This document shows positions 1 through 4,553 of a stretch of DNA of 5,194 nucleotides, piece after piece. The stretch covers positions 1 to 5,194 of the forward strand of contig JAPOOY010000253.1 of the NCBI GenBank assembly GCA_026713205.1. Direction: 5' to 3'. The position numbers and the translations under genes are program-made. This stretch comes from Bdellovibrionales bacterium (lineage in GTDB: Bacteria > Bdellovibrionota > Bdellovibrionia > Bdellovibrionales > UBA1609). Each line of letters starts with the position of its first letter. Position 1 is the first letter of the stretch. The notes beneath the pieces were generated by a model. The model worked only from the letters and a program-made list of their open reading frames with translations. It had not been told where the DNA came from and did not search any database.

Positions 1-167
1 CCCTTTATAACAGACTCTAGGGGTCAAAAATTCAAACATGCGTTTTGCCACAGAGCGACTTACAGCCGCATCTGTGTCAAAGCCGAACTCATTTTTGACC
101 CCTAGAGTCTGTTATAAAGGGCCTATGTCTCTTAAATAAAAATAGGAAAACAAGCACAATCGGTATA
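1..167 (+). repeat. Repeat A copy 1 (left end outside window): 121-bp palindromic core plus right flank
   Basis: Positions 1-31 and 91-121 are a perfect 31-bp inverted repeat. Inside it is a second stem, 44-54 with 71-81 (10 of 11 paired), continuing into 55-60 with 64-69 (one A.C mismatch) across a single bulged A at 70, closed by a 3-nt loop (61-63). After the core comes the right flank common to all copies (a 'gcYtatgtctYttaaataaaaa' stretch), then a diverged terminal motif ending in cggtata at 161-167. The outer left terminal repeat, seen in copies 2 and 3b, would lie before position 1. No ORF or transposase is present. It looks like a non-autonomous MITE or a large palindromic intergenic element; which one, and what mobilises it, cannot be told from here. 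Confidence 0.9.
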
Positions 168-204
168 TTTTTGACCTCCTTTTGGCCTTGAAAGTCATGA
201 ACAA

Positions 205-233
205 AACCGAAAATTTTAAACACGATCGGTATA
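205..233 (+). repeat. Solo right-end motif of repeat A
   Basis: This 29-bp stretch begins aaccgaaaat and ends cacgatcggtata. It nearly matches the right terminus of repeat A copies 2 (2273-2302) and 3b (3478-3506) but has no palindromic core attached. It is directly followed by ac, giving a TATAAC hexamer at 230-235 that resembles a -10 box reading rightward. It may be a relic of a second insertion or an independent promoter-like motif. Confidence 0.7.
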
Positions 234-288
234 ACTCTTTAATAATTGAATTTTTACCATCAGGAAGCCGTTTGATATTGTAGAAGTC

Positions 289-356
289 TGTTTTTCCACA
301 GAGAAAGGGGTCCTAAATTTAATAGAAAACCGAGAATTTCAAACCGGATATGTATA
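289..356 (+). repeat. Decayed right half of repeat A ending at the tad-like operon promoter region
   Basis: Traces of the repeat A core remain here: a tttttccacagag stretch resembling the inner stem, then aggggtc. A better-conserved terminal motif follows at 328-356 (aaccgagaatttcaaacc, ending gtata). Its last bases run into TATAAT at 355-360, immediately before the ribosome binding site of the first pseudopilin gene. The terminal motif is clear; the identity of 289-327 is a weaker, by-eye call. Confidence 0.5.
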
Positions 357-360
357 TAAT
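355..360 (+). promoter_or_regulatory. Possible -10 box for the pseudopilin operon
   Basis: A perfect TATAAT lies at the outer edge of a repeat A terminal motif, 19 nt before the chosen ATG at 380. There is no convincing TTGACA-like -35 at 16-18 nt, and TG at 351-352 is one base too far upstream for a standard extended -10. If it is active, transcription would begin about 366-368 and the 5' leader would be very short, starting at or just before the AAAGGAG ribosome site. Confidence 0.35.
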
Positions 361-379
361 GTTTAAAGGAGCTGTTCTT

Positions 380-751
380 ATGACATGTAAAATGACGAAC
401 CGCTATGAACTTAAAAAACCCTTCCAAAATTATAGAGGAACAGGACAAAACTTTCTATTTCCTTCCAAAAGAAAAGGGGTTTTACAGTCCCTACCCTATT
501 ATACAGGAAAACATTTCCACCGAAGTAAAGGACAAGTCACTGTGGAACTTATTCTTCTGGCAGTTGTTTTAATTATTTTAGGCCAACTTGTTATCAATCA
601 AATCAAAACTAACAAATATATTGAAGACTTTGCCAAGGGGCCCAGTCAAGTGGTGGCAAATATGATTGCCAATGGAAACTGGAAAAAAGATTCCACTGAA
701 TCAAAAGATGAACATCCTAATATTCATGAAAGACATTATTCCTGGGATTAA
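380..751 (+). CDS. Flp/TadE-like small pseudopilin (class III type IV prepilin signal)
   Basis: 123 aa. The start at 380 is chosen because AAAGGAG (365-371) sits 8 nt upstream; an in-frame ATG at 350 lies inside the repeat terminus and lacks such a site. The protein has a long basic leader, then K50-G51|Q52-V-T-V-E56, a prepilin-peptidase-like site with Glu at +5, and a hydrophobic helix at about 57-73. The predicted mature chain is only ~72 aa, the size of a Flp pilin subunit, and contains a 'KGPSQ..ANMIANGNW' stretch that I associate with small pilin-like proteins of Bdellovibrionota and relatives. The tail is charged and His-rich. The 51-residue leader is much longer than usual for Flp pilins, which may mean a downstream start is used. 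It is first in a three-gene run; the next gene starts 1 or 28 nt after its stop. Likely role: a subunit of a Tad-type pilus or related inner-membrane secretion machine. The pilin-like class is fairly secure, the exact role is inferred. Confidence 0.7.
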   Translation: MTCKMTNRYELKKPFQNYRGTGQNFLFPSKRKGVLQSLPYYTGKHFHRSKGQVTVELILLAVVLIILGQLVINQIKTNKYIEDFAKGPSQVVANMIANGNWKKDSTESKDEHPNIHERHYSWD

Positions 752-779
752 TATGAATATAAAAACAAAAGGTAATAAG

Positions 780-1430
780 ATGCGTCTGTTACAACCAAAC
801 ACCCCTCCAAAGGGTCTTGTGACAAAACAAGAAATGCAACCAGACAAAATATATCCTCCGTTGCAATCAAACACCTCTCCGAAGGGTCTTGTGACAATCC
901 CTTTCCTTATTGCCTTTGTCATAGTGATGTTTCTCATTTTATCTTTCTTTCGTCTGACTCTGACTTTAACCTATGCCAATGTCTTGCAGTACATCACTTA
1001 CTCTTCCGCACGAAAACTCTCATTGGGAGATACGGATGAAAGCACACAAACAGGTAGAGGAGAAGGAAAATACAGTCAACTCACTTCTGATTTGATCAAC
1101 CGAAGCGCCTGGTTTGATGTTCCCACCAGCCCTCAAACCGGATTTAACCCGGATTATACGGAATCAGGATACAGAAATCTTTTTTATGGAGTATTTGTGC
1201 CATTTACTTCAAATCTGATTAGCTTTCGTATCCCCCTGCTTGCGGAAGAGGGGGATCAGGGTTTGACCACCACCATTGGGACTTACCTGGGAAGAGAGCC
1301 TTCACAAGATGAATGTAACCAATTTAATGAAGAAAAAAAGAATCATATACAAATAATTCTTGATTCCTATGGAGTCCCTCATACTTTCCCAACTCCCACG
1401 GACAAGGTGGCCAGTGATAACGGATGCTGA
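780..1430 (+). CDS. TadE/TadF-like membrane-anchored pseudopilin with duplicated leader
   Basis: 216 aa from ATG 780, preferred because AAAGG precedes it by 7 nt. ATG 753, which would add 9 residues, has only a weak GGGA upstream. An in-frame ORF extends to 666 inside the preceding gene but is not expected to be used. The leader contains two copies of a QxNTxPKGLVT block (residues 5-15 and 29-39), an in-frame duplication. Only the second, K35-G36|L37-V-T-I-P, is followed by a hydrophobic helix (about 40-56), so it is the likely prepilin-peptidase site; position +5 is Pro, not the usual Glu. The rest (57-216) is a soluble domain expected outside the inner membrane, with an 'LGREPSQDEC' stretch and a C-terminal Cys. 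Gene order, size and single helix fit TadE/TadF minor pseudopilins. No Pfam-level motif is recognised with certainty. Confidence 0.65.
   Translation: MRLLQPNTPPKGLVTKQEMQPDKIYPPLQSNTSPKGLVTIPFLIAFVIVMFLILSFFRLTLTLTYANVLQYITYSSARKLSLGDTDESTQTGRGEGKYSQLTSDLINRSAWFDVPTSPQTGFNPDYTESGYRNLFYGVFVPFTSNLISFRIPLLAEEGDQGLTTTIGTYLGREPSQDECNQFNEEKKNHIQIILDSYGVPHTFPTPTDKVASDNGC
789..897 (+). repeat. In-frame 37-bp direct repeat within the pseudopilin leader
   Basis: Positions 789-825 and 861-897 match at 33 of 37 bases, with a period of 72 bp (24 codons). All four differences are transitions (positions 3, 7, 16 and 21 of the unit), and two of them change residues: Pro to Ser twice. Both units encode the PKGLVT part of a prepilin cleavage site. 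The 35 bp between them look unrelated, so this is either a tandem duplication whose spacer has drifted or two copies of a short repeat. Confidence 0.85.
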
Positions 1431-1434
1431 AAAG

Positions 1435-2067
1435 ATGAAAAAAACTTCAAAAGAAATAAAGTTACCAAAGCCCGGAAGGACGATGAAATCTTTTCGTCCC
1501 GGAATTGCCATGGTGGAAATTTTGCCACTTCTGGTTGTATTTATCACTTTCTTCGGTTTAACAATGGGACTTTGGGGGGCTGTGCATTCAGGGACCCTTC
1601 AATCTATTGCCGCCCGTCACTATGCCTTTGAGGTGATTAATAACCGAACCCATGTGGAGCATCACAGGGATTGGGATCCAGCCGTCAATGCGGGAACGGA
1701 ACAAATGTTTCAATCTCCCACTCCCTCCCTGGAAATATATCACGGACTTAAAGGGATGAGACTATTTGCTGTGGTGATAAAACAATCGGGGAAACCGGAA
1801 GGATTTGTGGAAAATCGCGGACTGAATTTTTTTAATGATATTGATCGAAGCCATAATGATTCACCGGGAGGTATTCTGTCCTCACCGGAAACAGATGCAG
1901 CAAATAAATACAGTTCACGATCCGGTTTTCTGGAAGATACGCAGCTTTTCATTCAAACTCCTCCAATTAATCCTATATGGCTTATGAATGGTTATGGAAT
2001 TTGTCTGAATTGCTGCTGTGGAAACAAGGCGGCAGACTGGCCCTGCACAAAGGATGACTGCTCGTAA
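1435..2067 (+). CDS. TadE-like pseudopilin with cysteine-rich C-terminus
   Basis: 210 aa from ATG 1435, 4 nt after the previous stop, which suggests translational coupling. An alternative ATG at 1483 has GGAAGGA only 2 nt upstream, too close for good spacing. Residues 20-28 read FRPG|IAMVE, a textbook class III prepilin site (Gly at -1, Glu28 at +5), followed by a hydrophobic helix to about 47 and then 'GTLQSIAARHYAFE', typical of the amphipathic region after the TadE anchor. The remainder is a predicted periplasmic or extracellular domain. The last 21 residues carry six Cys (190, 193, 194, 195, 204, 209), absent from the rest of the chain, suggesting disulphides, metal binding or tight packing in an assembled fibre. 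It ends the operon: repeat A begins 12 nt after the stop. No tad ATPase, platform or secretin gene is in view, so assignment to a Tad system is inferred. Confidence 0.68.
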   Translation: MKKTSKEIKLPKPGRTMKSFRPGIAMVEILPLLVVFITFFGLTMGLWGAVHSGTLQSIAARHYAFEVINNRTHVEHHRDWDPAVNAGTEQMFQSPTPSLEIYHGLKGMRLFAVVIKQSGKPEGFVENRGLNFFNDIDRSHNDSPGGILSSPETDAANKYSSRSGFLEDTQLFIQTPPINPIWLMNGYGICLNCCCGNKAADWPCTKDDCS

Positions 2068-2079
2068 TAATATCCTCCT

Positions 2080-2302
2080 TATACTCCTCCGGTTTGAAAT
2101 TTTCCGGTTCCTCATAAGAAAAAATGCTTGCACCCTATATAACAGACCATAGGGGTCAAAAATTCAAACATGCGTTTTGCCACAGAGCGGCTTACAGCCG
2201 CATCTGTGTCAAAGCCGAACTCATTTTTGACCCCTATGGTCTGTTATAAAGGGCTTATGTCTTTTAAATAAAAACCGAAAAATTTCAAACACGATCGGTA
2301 CA
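2080..2302 (+). repeat. Repeat A copy 2, complete MITE-like element (223 bp)
   Basis: The left terminus is 2080-2109 (tatactcctccggtttgaaa..., ending ccggtt). The right terminus is 2273-2302 (aaccgaaaaatttcaaacacg..., ending tcggtaca). They are imperfect inverted repeats of each other over ~30 bp. The core 2133-2253 is again 121 bp, with 31-bp arms (2133-2163 and 2223-2253) paired at 30 of 31 positions. The inner stem 2187-2192/2196-2201 (gcggct, agccgc) is perfect here, unlike copy 1. It follows the pseudopilin operon by 12 nt and contains no ORF. The long hairpin could also stop transcription leaving the operon, although there is no T-run directly after it. Confidence 0.88.
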
Positions 2303-2356
2303 AATTGGATTTTTGAGGATTTTTAAACAAAAGAAATGCTTTCATCCTGTCAAGCC

Positions 2357-2453
2357 TTCAAAAATGAATCTCCCCGCGGTAAGCCACGGGGAGTTCAGTT
2401 GTCCGGGGGACAACTAAACATGAACCCGAAGAGATTCAAACCGGATTGGTATA
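2357..2453 (+). repeat. Repeat B copy 1: double hairpin ending in the same terminal motif
   Basis: The block runs from ttcaaaaatgaat to ggtata and is matched, with decay, by 3622-3717. It holds two clean hairpins: 2370-2376 with 2387-2393 (ctccccg/cggggag, plus inner gg/cc and a taag loop), and 2397-2404 with 2408-2415 (agttgtcc/ggacaact, 3-nt loop). Its right end (2423-2453, aacccgaagagattcaaacc to ggtata) is related to the repeat A terminus, so the two families share an end. It includes the last codons and stop of the minus-strand gene. Its hairpins recall REP-like sequences served by Y1 (IS200/RAYT) transposases, but no such gene is in view. Confidence 0.7.
2370..2415 (-). terminator. Possible terminator hairpins downstream of the glycosyltransferase-like gene
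   Basis: On the minus strand these two hairpins lie about 20 and 43 nt past the TGA at 2438-2436. The GC-rich second stem (ctccccg...cggggag) is followed by attcatttttg, an imperfect U-tract, so it could act as an intrinsic terminator. The same hairpins belong to repeat B, so termination may be incidental. The call rests on structure only. Confidence 0.3.
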
Positions 2454-3149
2454 ATCTGTGGGGATTGAATGATCACTGACGACATTTTTCAGAAAATAAG
2501 ACTTCAGCCATTGAAAGTCATTGATTTTCCTAAGGGATTTTGGACAATCCCTGTATTTTAAACCATAGGTTCTACCCTGTCGCGCTCCTAAAACACTATA
2601 GGAGCCAAAGGGAGATTCCCTCCCCTCCTCACACCATATTTCCAGGCGTTCTTTTGTCTCTCGGTCATGTTGCCTGGTAATACAGCGGCTGGAAAGCTTA
2701 ACACACTCCCGAAAAGCTCCCCTCCAGGCCTCCAGAGGAGAAGCATTAAAATGCGTAACAGAAGCCATTTCAGGAACAATTTTATAGGGAATGTTTAATG
2801 AAGTGGACACATCAATACCTCTGGAAAAGGCAAAAGCTGTCTGTTTCCAGAAAAGTTTAATACCTCCAAATCCATAGATCAGCTGATTGACAGGATTTAG
2901 ACTCCTCCAGGTGTAAACCGCCGGAGCGAGAGGAGAGGGAAGTTGAAACTGAAAACTCTTTAGAATTTCGTTATCTCCATTTACAACAAAGAAATAGGGC
3001 GTTTTTGAAAGCTGCGCACACATGAAATGAGCCAAAGCCACGCCCTTCACTCCGTGGATGTGTCGGCTGTGAGGAAAACGGGATTTTAGAAGCAACCAGT
3101 TCTTCTCCCGATTTGATTCGTTAAAGGAAAGAAAAAATATATCCATCAT
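2436..3149 (-). CDS. Glycosyltransferase-like protein of the kind seen in T4-like phages
   Basis: 237 aa; ATG at 3149 (a second ATG follows at 3146) with AGGA 11 nt upstream. The opening 'FLSFNESN' (6-13), 'RFPHSRHIHGVKG' (24-36), 'FFVVNGDNEIL' (53-63), 'TWRSLNPVNQLIYGFGGIKL' (80-99), 'FRECVKLSS' (146-154) and 'WLKSYF' near the end match, from memory, a nucleotide-sugar-type glycosyltransferase domain in T4-like phages, especially cyanophages, and in scattered bacteria. In that family I recall DGD where this protein has N57-G-D59; the change would remove one acid of the putative metal site. The domain looks complete and there is no frameshift. The last six residues and TGA (DYTNPV*) are encoded by the repeat B terminus, so the original 3' end may have been replaced. 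The gene stands alone, opposite in strand to its neighbours and bracketed by repeats, which suggests acquisition. The substrate is unknown; no membrane helix or signal peptide is evident. Confidence 0.65.
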   Translation of the reverse strand: MMDIFFLSFNESNREKNWLLLKSRFPHSRHIHGVKGVALAHFMCAQLSKTPYFFVVNGDNEILKSFQFQLPSPLAPAVYTWRSLNPVNQLIYGFGGIKLFWKQTAFAFSRGIDVSTSLNIPYKIVPEMASVTHFNASPLEAWRGAFRECVKLSSRCITRQHDRETKERLEIWCEEGRESPFGSYSVLGARQGRTYGLKYRDCPKSLRKINDFQWLKSYFLKNVVSDHSIPTDYTNPV

Positions 3150-3196
3150 TTTTCAGCTTGTCCTAAACCGTTGGATTTTTTAGTAAGAATCCCTAA

Positions 3197-3282
3197 TATA
3201 CTCCTCTGGTTTGAAAATTTCCGGTTCCTCATAAGAAAAAATGCCTACACCCTTTATAACAGACTATAGAGGTCCCTAAGGA
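3197..3282 (+). repeat. Repeat A copy 3a, truncated left half
   Basis: The left terminus 3197-3226 (tatactcctctggtttgaaa..., ccggtt) and the internal flank (cctcataagaaaaaatgcctacacc) are almost identical to copy 3b, followed by the beginning of the left core arm (ccctttataacagactatag). It then breaks off at aggtccctaagg without the inner stem or right half. It lies 48 bp from the start codon of the minus-strand gene. On that strand its end reads outward as TATATT, a possible -10 box for that gene. Confidence 0.8.
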
Positions 3283-3293
3283 TTTATTGATCT

Positions 3294-3506
3294 TATACTC
3301 CTCCGACTTGAAAATTTCCGGTTCCTCATAAGAAAAAATGCCTACACCCTTTATATAGGGGTCAAAAATTCAAACATGCGTTTTGCCACAGAGCGACTTT
3401 CAATCGCTACTGTGTCAAATTCGTGCTCATTTTTGACCCCTAGAGACTGTTATAAGGGCTTATGTCTCTTAAATAAAAACCGAAAAATTCAAACACGATC
3501 GATATA
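3294..3506 (+). repeat. Repeat A copy 3b, full length but with shortened left core arm (213 bp)
   Basis: Left terminus 3294-3323 and right terminus 3478-3506 (aaccgaaaaattcaaacacg, ending gatata). The core is 3347-3458: its left arm is 23 bp (3347-3369) against 30 bp on the right (3429-3458), an ~8-bp deletion relative to copy 1, so the outer stem is broken here. The inner hairpin (3392-3398 with 3402-3408) has diverged in sequence from copies 1 and 2 (tcaatcgcta instead of acagccgcat) yet still pairs, with a bulged A at 3409. Confidence 0.85.
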
Positions 3507-3621
3507 AAAATAACATACTTTGAGCTTAATTCCTTGTGCTTTCATAAAAACATAGTCCATTTTTTCCTGACTAAAACCTTAAAAAATCCCTCTTATTCAA
3601 TTCGGTGTGACTTTTGTGGTT

Positions 3622-3717
3622 TTCAAAAATGAATTTCCTCATGACAAGCCGCAAAGAGTCCGTTTTCCAGGGGATATCTGAACATGAACCCCAGAGGATT
3701 TAAACTGGAGGAATATA
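3622..3717 (+). repeat. Repeat B copy 2, decayed
   Basis: It aligns along its length with 2357-2453: ttcaaaaatgaat at the start, an aagcc core, then gaacatgaacccc, and an end of agaggatttaaactggaggaatata. The first hairpin has lost its pairing (ttcctca against gcaaaga) and the second is degenerate, so this is an old copy. It ends in TATAAG at 3714-3719, 111 nt upstream of the CADD start codon, where it could serve as a weak -10. Confidence 0.65.
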
Positions 3718-3829
3718 AGTTTTGTGAACAAAAAATAATTTGTTTTAATAAGCCGGTTCATCTACAATGATTTTTTAGTAAAAAACCTAAAATATTTGGG
3801 AATAATTCAACCACTCTAAGGAGGAAAAA

Positions 3830-4480
3830 ATGACATTTAGCGATAAACTCAAAACTTCCATTTCTACATACCACCTGCTTTCCCATCCTTTTTATCAGGA
3901 CTGGAATAAAGGAAATCTTTCAAAGGAAACATTAAAAGAATACGCTATGCAGTACTATAAACATGTGAAGGCTTTTCCCCGCTATATCAGCGCCACCCAC
4001 TCACAATGTGACGACATAGAGAAAAGAAAAATCTTATTGGAAAACCTGGCGGATGAGGAAGGCTTCCAGCATGGAGAACCTCACCCGGAACTTTGGATTC
4101 GCTTTGCGGAAGGTTTAGGGGTTTCCAGAAATGAAATAGAAAACAATCCTGTCCGTAAATCCATAGAAGAAGTGATAGATTCTTTCTTATCCGCGGGCCG
4201 ATCCTCCTACGCGGAAGGTCTGGCGGCTCTTTACGCCTATGAATATCAAGTTCCTGAAATTGCGGAAACAAAAATTAAAGGATTGAAAGAGCACTATGAT
4301 GTGAGTGACAAGCGATCTCTGTCATTCTTTACTGTTCACCAGGAAGCGGATGTACACCACCGAAGAGAATGTGAAAAATTAATAGACACTTTTTCGGAAG
4401 AGGAACAGATGCCTGCCCTGAAAGCCGCTGAGAAATCAGCAAAAGCTCTCTGGGATTTCCTTTCAGATATGCACTCATAA
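3830..4480 (+). CDS. CADD/TenA-like di-metal oxygenase, probable self-sacrificing p-aminobenzoate synthase
   Basis: 216 aa, with a strong AAGGAGG site (3818-3824) 5 nt before ATG. It aligns along its length with chlamydial CADD (CT610), a haem-oxygenase-fold protein of the TenA/PqqC group. The expected metal ligands are present: E76, H85, E138, H170, D174, H177 (CADD E81, H88, E142, H174, D178, H181). The residues implicated in p-aminobenzoate formation from a protein Tyr are also present: Y22, Y137 and K148 (CADD Y27, Y141, K152). 'DEEGFQHGEPHPELW' is two residues longer between the first two ligands than in CADD. The chain lacks the short Cys-containing tail of the chlamydial protein. In Chlamydia, CADD replaces PabABC in folate synthesis; location directly before folB and folK supports that role here. 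A thiaminase/TenA function is unlikely given these residues. Cytosolic. Confidence 0.9.
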   Translation: MTFSDKLKTSISTYHLLSHPFYQDWNKGNLSKETLKEYAMQYYKHVKAFPRYISATHSQCDDIEKRKILLENLADEEGFQHGEPHPELWIRFAEGLGVSRNEIENNPVRKSIEEVIDSFLSAGRSSYAEGLAALYAYEYQVPEIAETKIKGLKEHYDVSDKRSLSFFTVHQEADVHHRRECEKLIDTFSEEEQMPALKAAEKSAKALWDFLSDMHS

Positions 4481-4510
4481 AACCTTCCAATTTCCGGCTA
4501 AAGCGGTATA
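4481..4510 (+). promoter_or_regulatory. Degenerate terminal-type motif between CADD and folB
   Basis: Starting at the first base after the CADD stop, this 30-bp stretch (aaccttccaatttccggcta, ending agcggtata) matches 19 of 30 positions of the repeat A right end, with aacc, aatttc and cggtata conserved in register. It is followed by taaac, giving TATATAAAC 44 nt before the folB start. It could be a relic of a repeat end or a weak internal promoter. Confidence 0.35.
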
Positions 4511-4553
4511 TAAACGAGAGACTATCAACCCATCTGTTTGGAAAGGGGAAATC

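Larger units (their letters stand above)
3150..3829. other. 680-bp non-coding region made mainly of repeats
   Basis: I see no plausible gene here. From left to right it holds a short spacer shared with the CADD upstream region (3174-3186, see findings), a truncated repeat A (3197-3282), a full repeat A (3294-3506), AT-rich sequence with no recognised signal (3507-3621), a decayed repeat B (3622-3717), and AT-rich leader sequence up to the CADD ribosome site (3718-3829). It separates two divergently transcribed units, the glycosyltransferase-like gene (-) and the folate genes (+), so promoters in both directions are expected. Confidence 0.7.

Noticed and set aside
91..121. Promoter within the right arm of the palindrome (TTGACC ... 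TATAAA).
   Set aside because: The spacer between the two hexamers is only about 12 bp, too short for a sigma-70 promoter, and the same sequence is simply the mirror of the left arm.
350..379. Earlier ATG (350) for the first pseudopilin.
   Set aside because: It lies within the repeat terminus and TATAAT motif without a ribosome site, whereas ATG 380 has AAAGGAG at 8 nt.
666..779. Upstream extension of the second pseudopilin frame, overlapping the end of the first gene.
   Set aside because: No ribosome site precedes ATG 666. The extension would overlap a gene with a clear pilin signature, and better-placed starts exist at 753 and especially 780.
2436..3149. Treating the minus-strand gene as a pseudogene because of its repeat-derived end.
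   Set aside because: The frame is intact over the whole recognisable domain, with a plausible ribosome site, and only the last few residues come from the repeat.
1..3506. Integron-style attC array: ~121-bp palindromes in one orientation separating genes, close to the size of Vibrio cholerae repeats.
   Set aside because: The stem ends (TATAAC / GTTATAA) do not fit the RYYYAAC / GTTRRRY core sites, the intervals hold an operon and an opposite-strand gene rather than single cassettes, and no integrase is seen. The elements also have their own inverted termini outside the palindrome.
3197..3506. CRISPR array suggested by closely repeated units.
   Set aside because: Only two left halves lie near each other, units are >60 bp and palindromic, spacing is irregular, and there is no set of uniform spacers.
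3987..4271. 94-codon open frame on the minus strand inside the CADD gene.
   Set aside because: It lies wholly within a well-supported conserved gene, has no recognisable motif, and is explained as a shadow of the coding strand.
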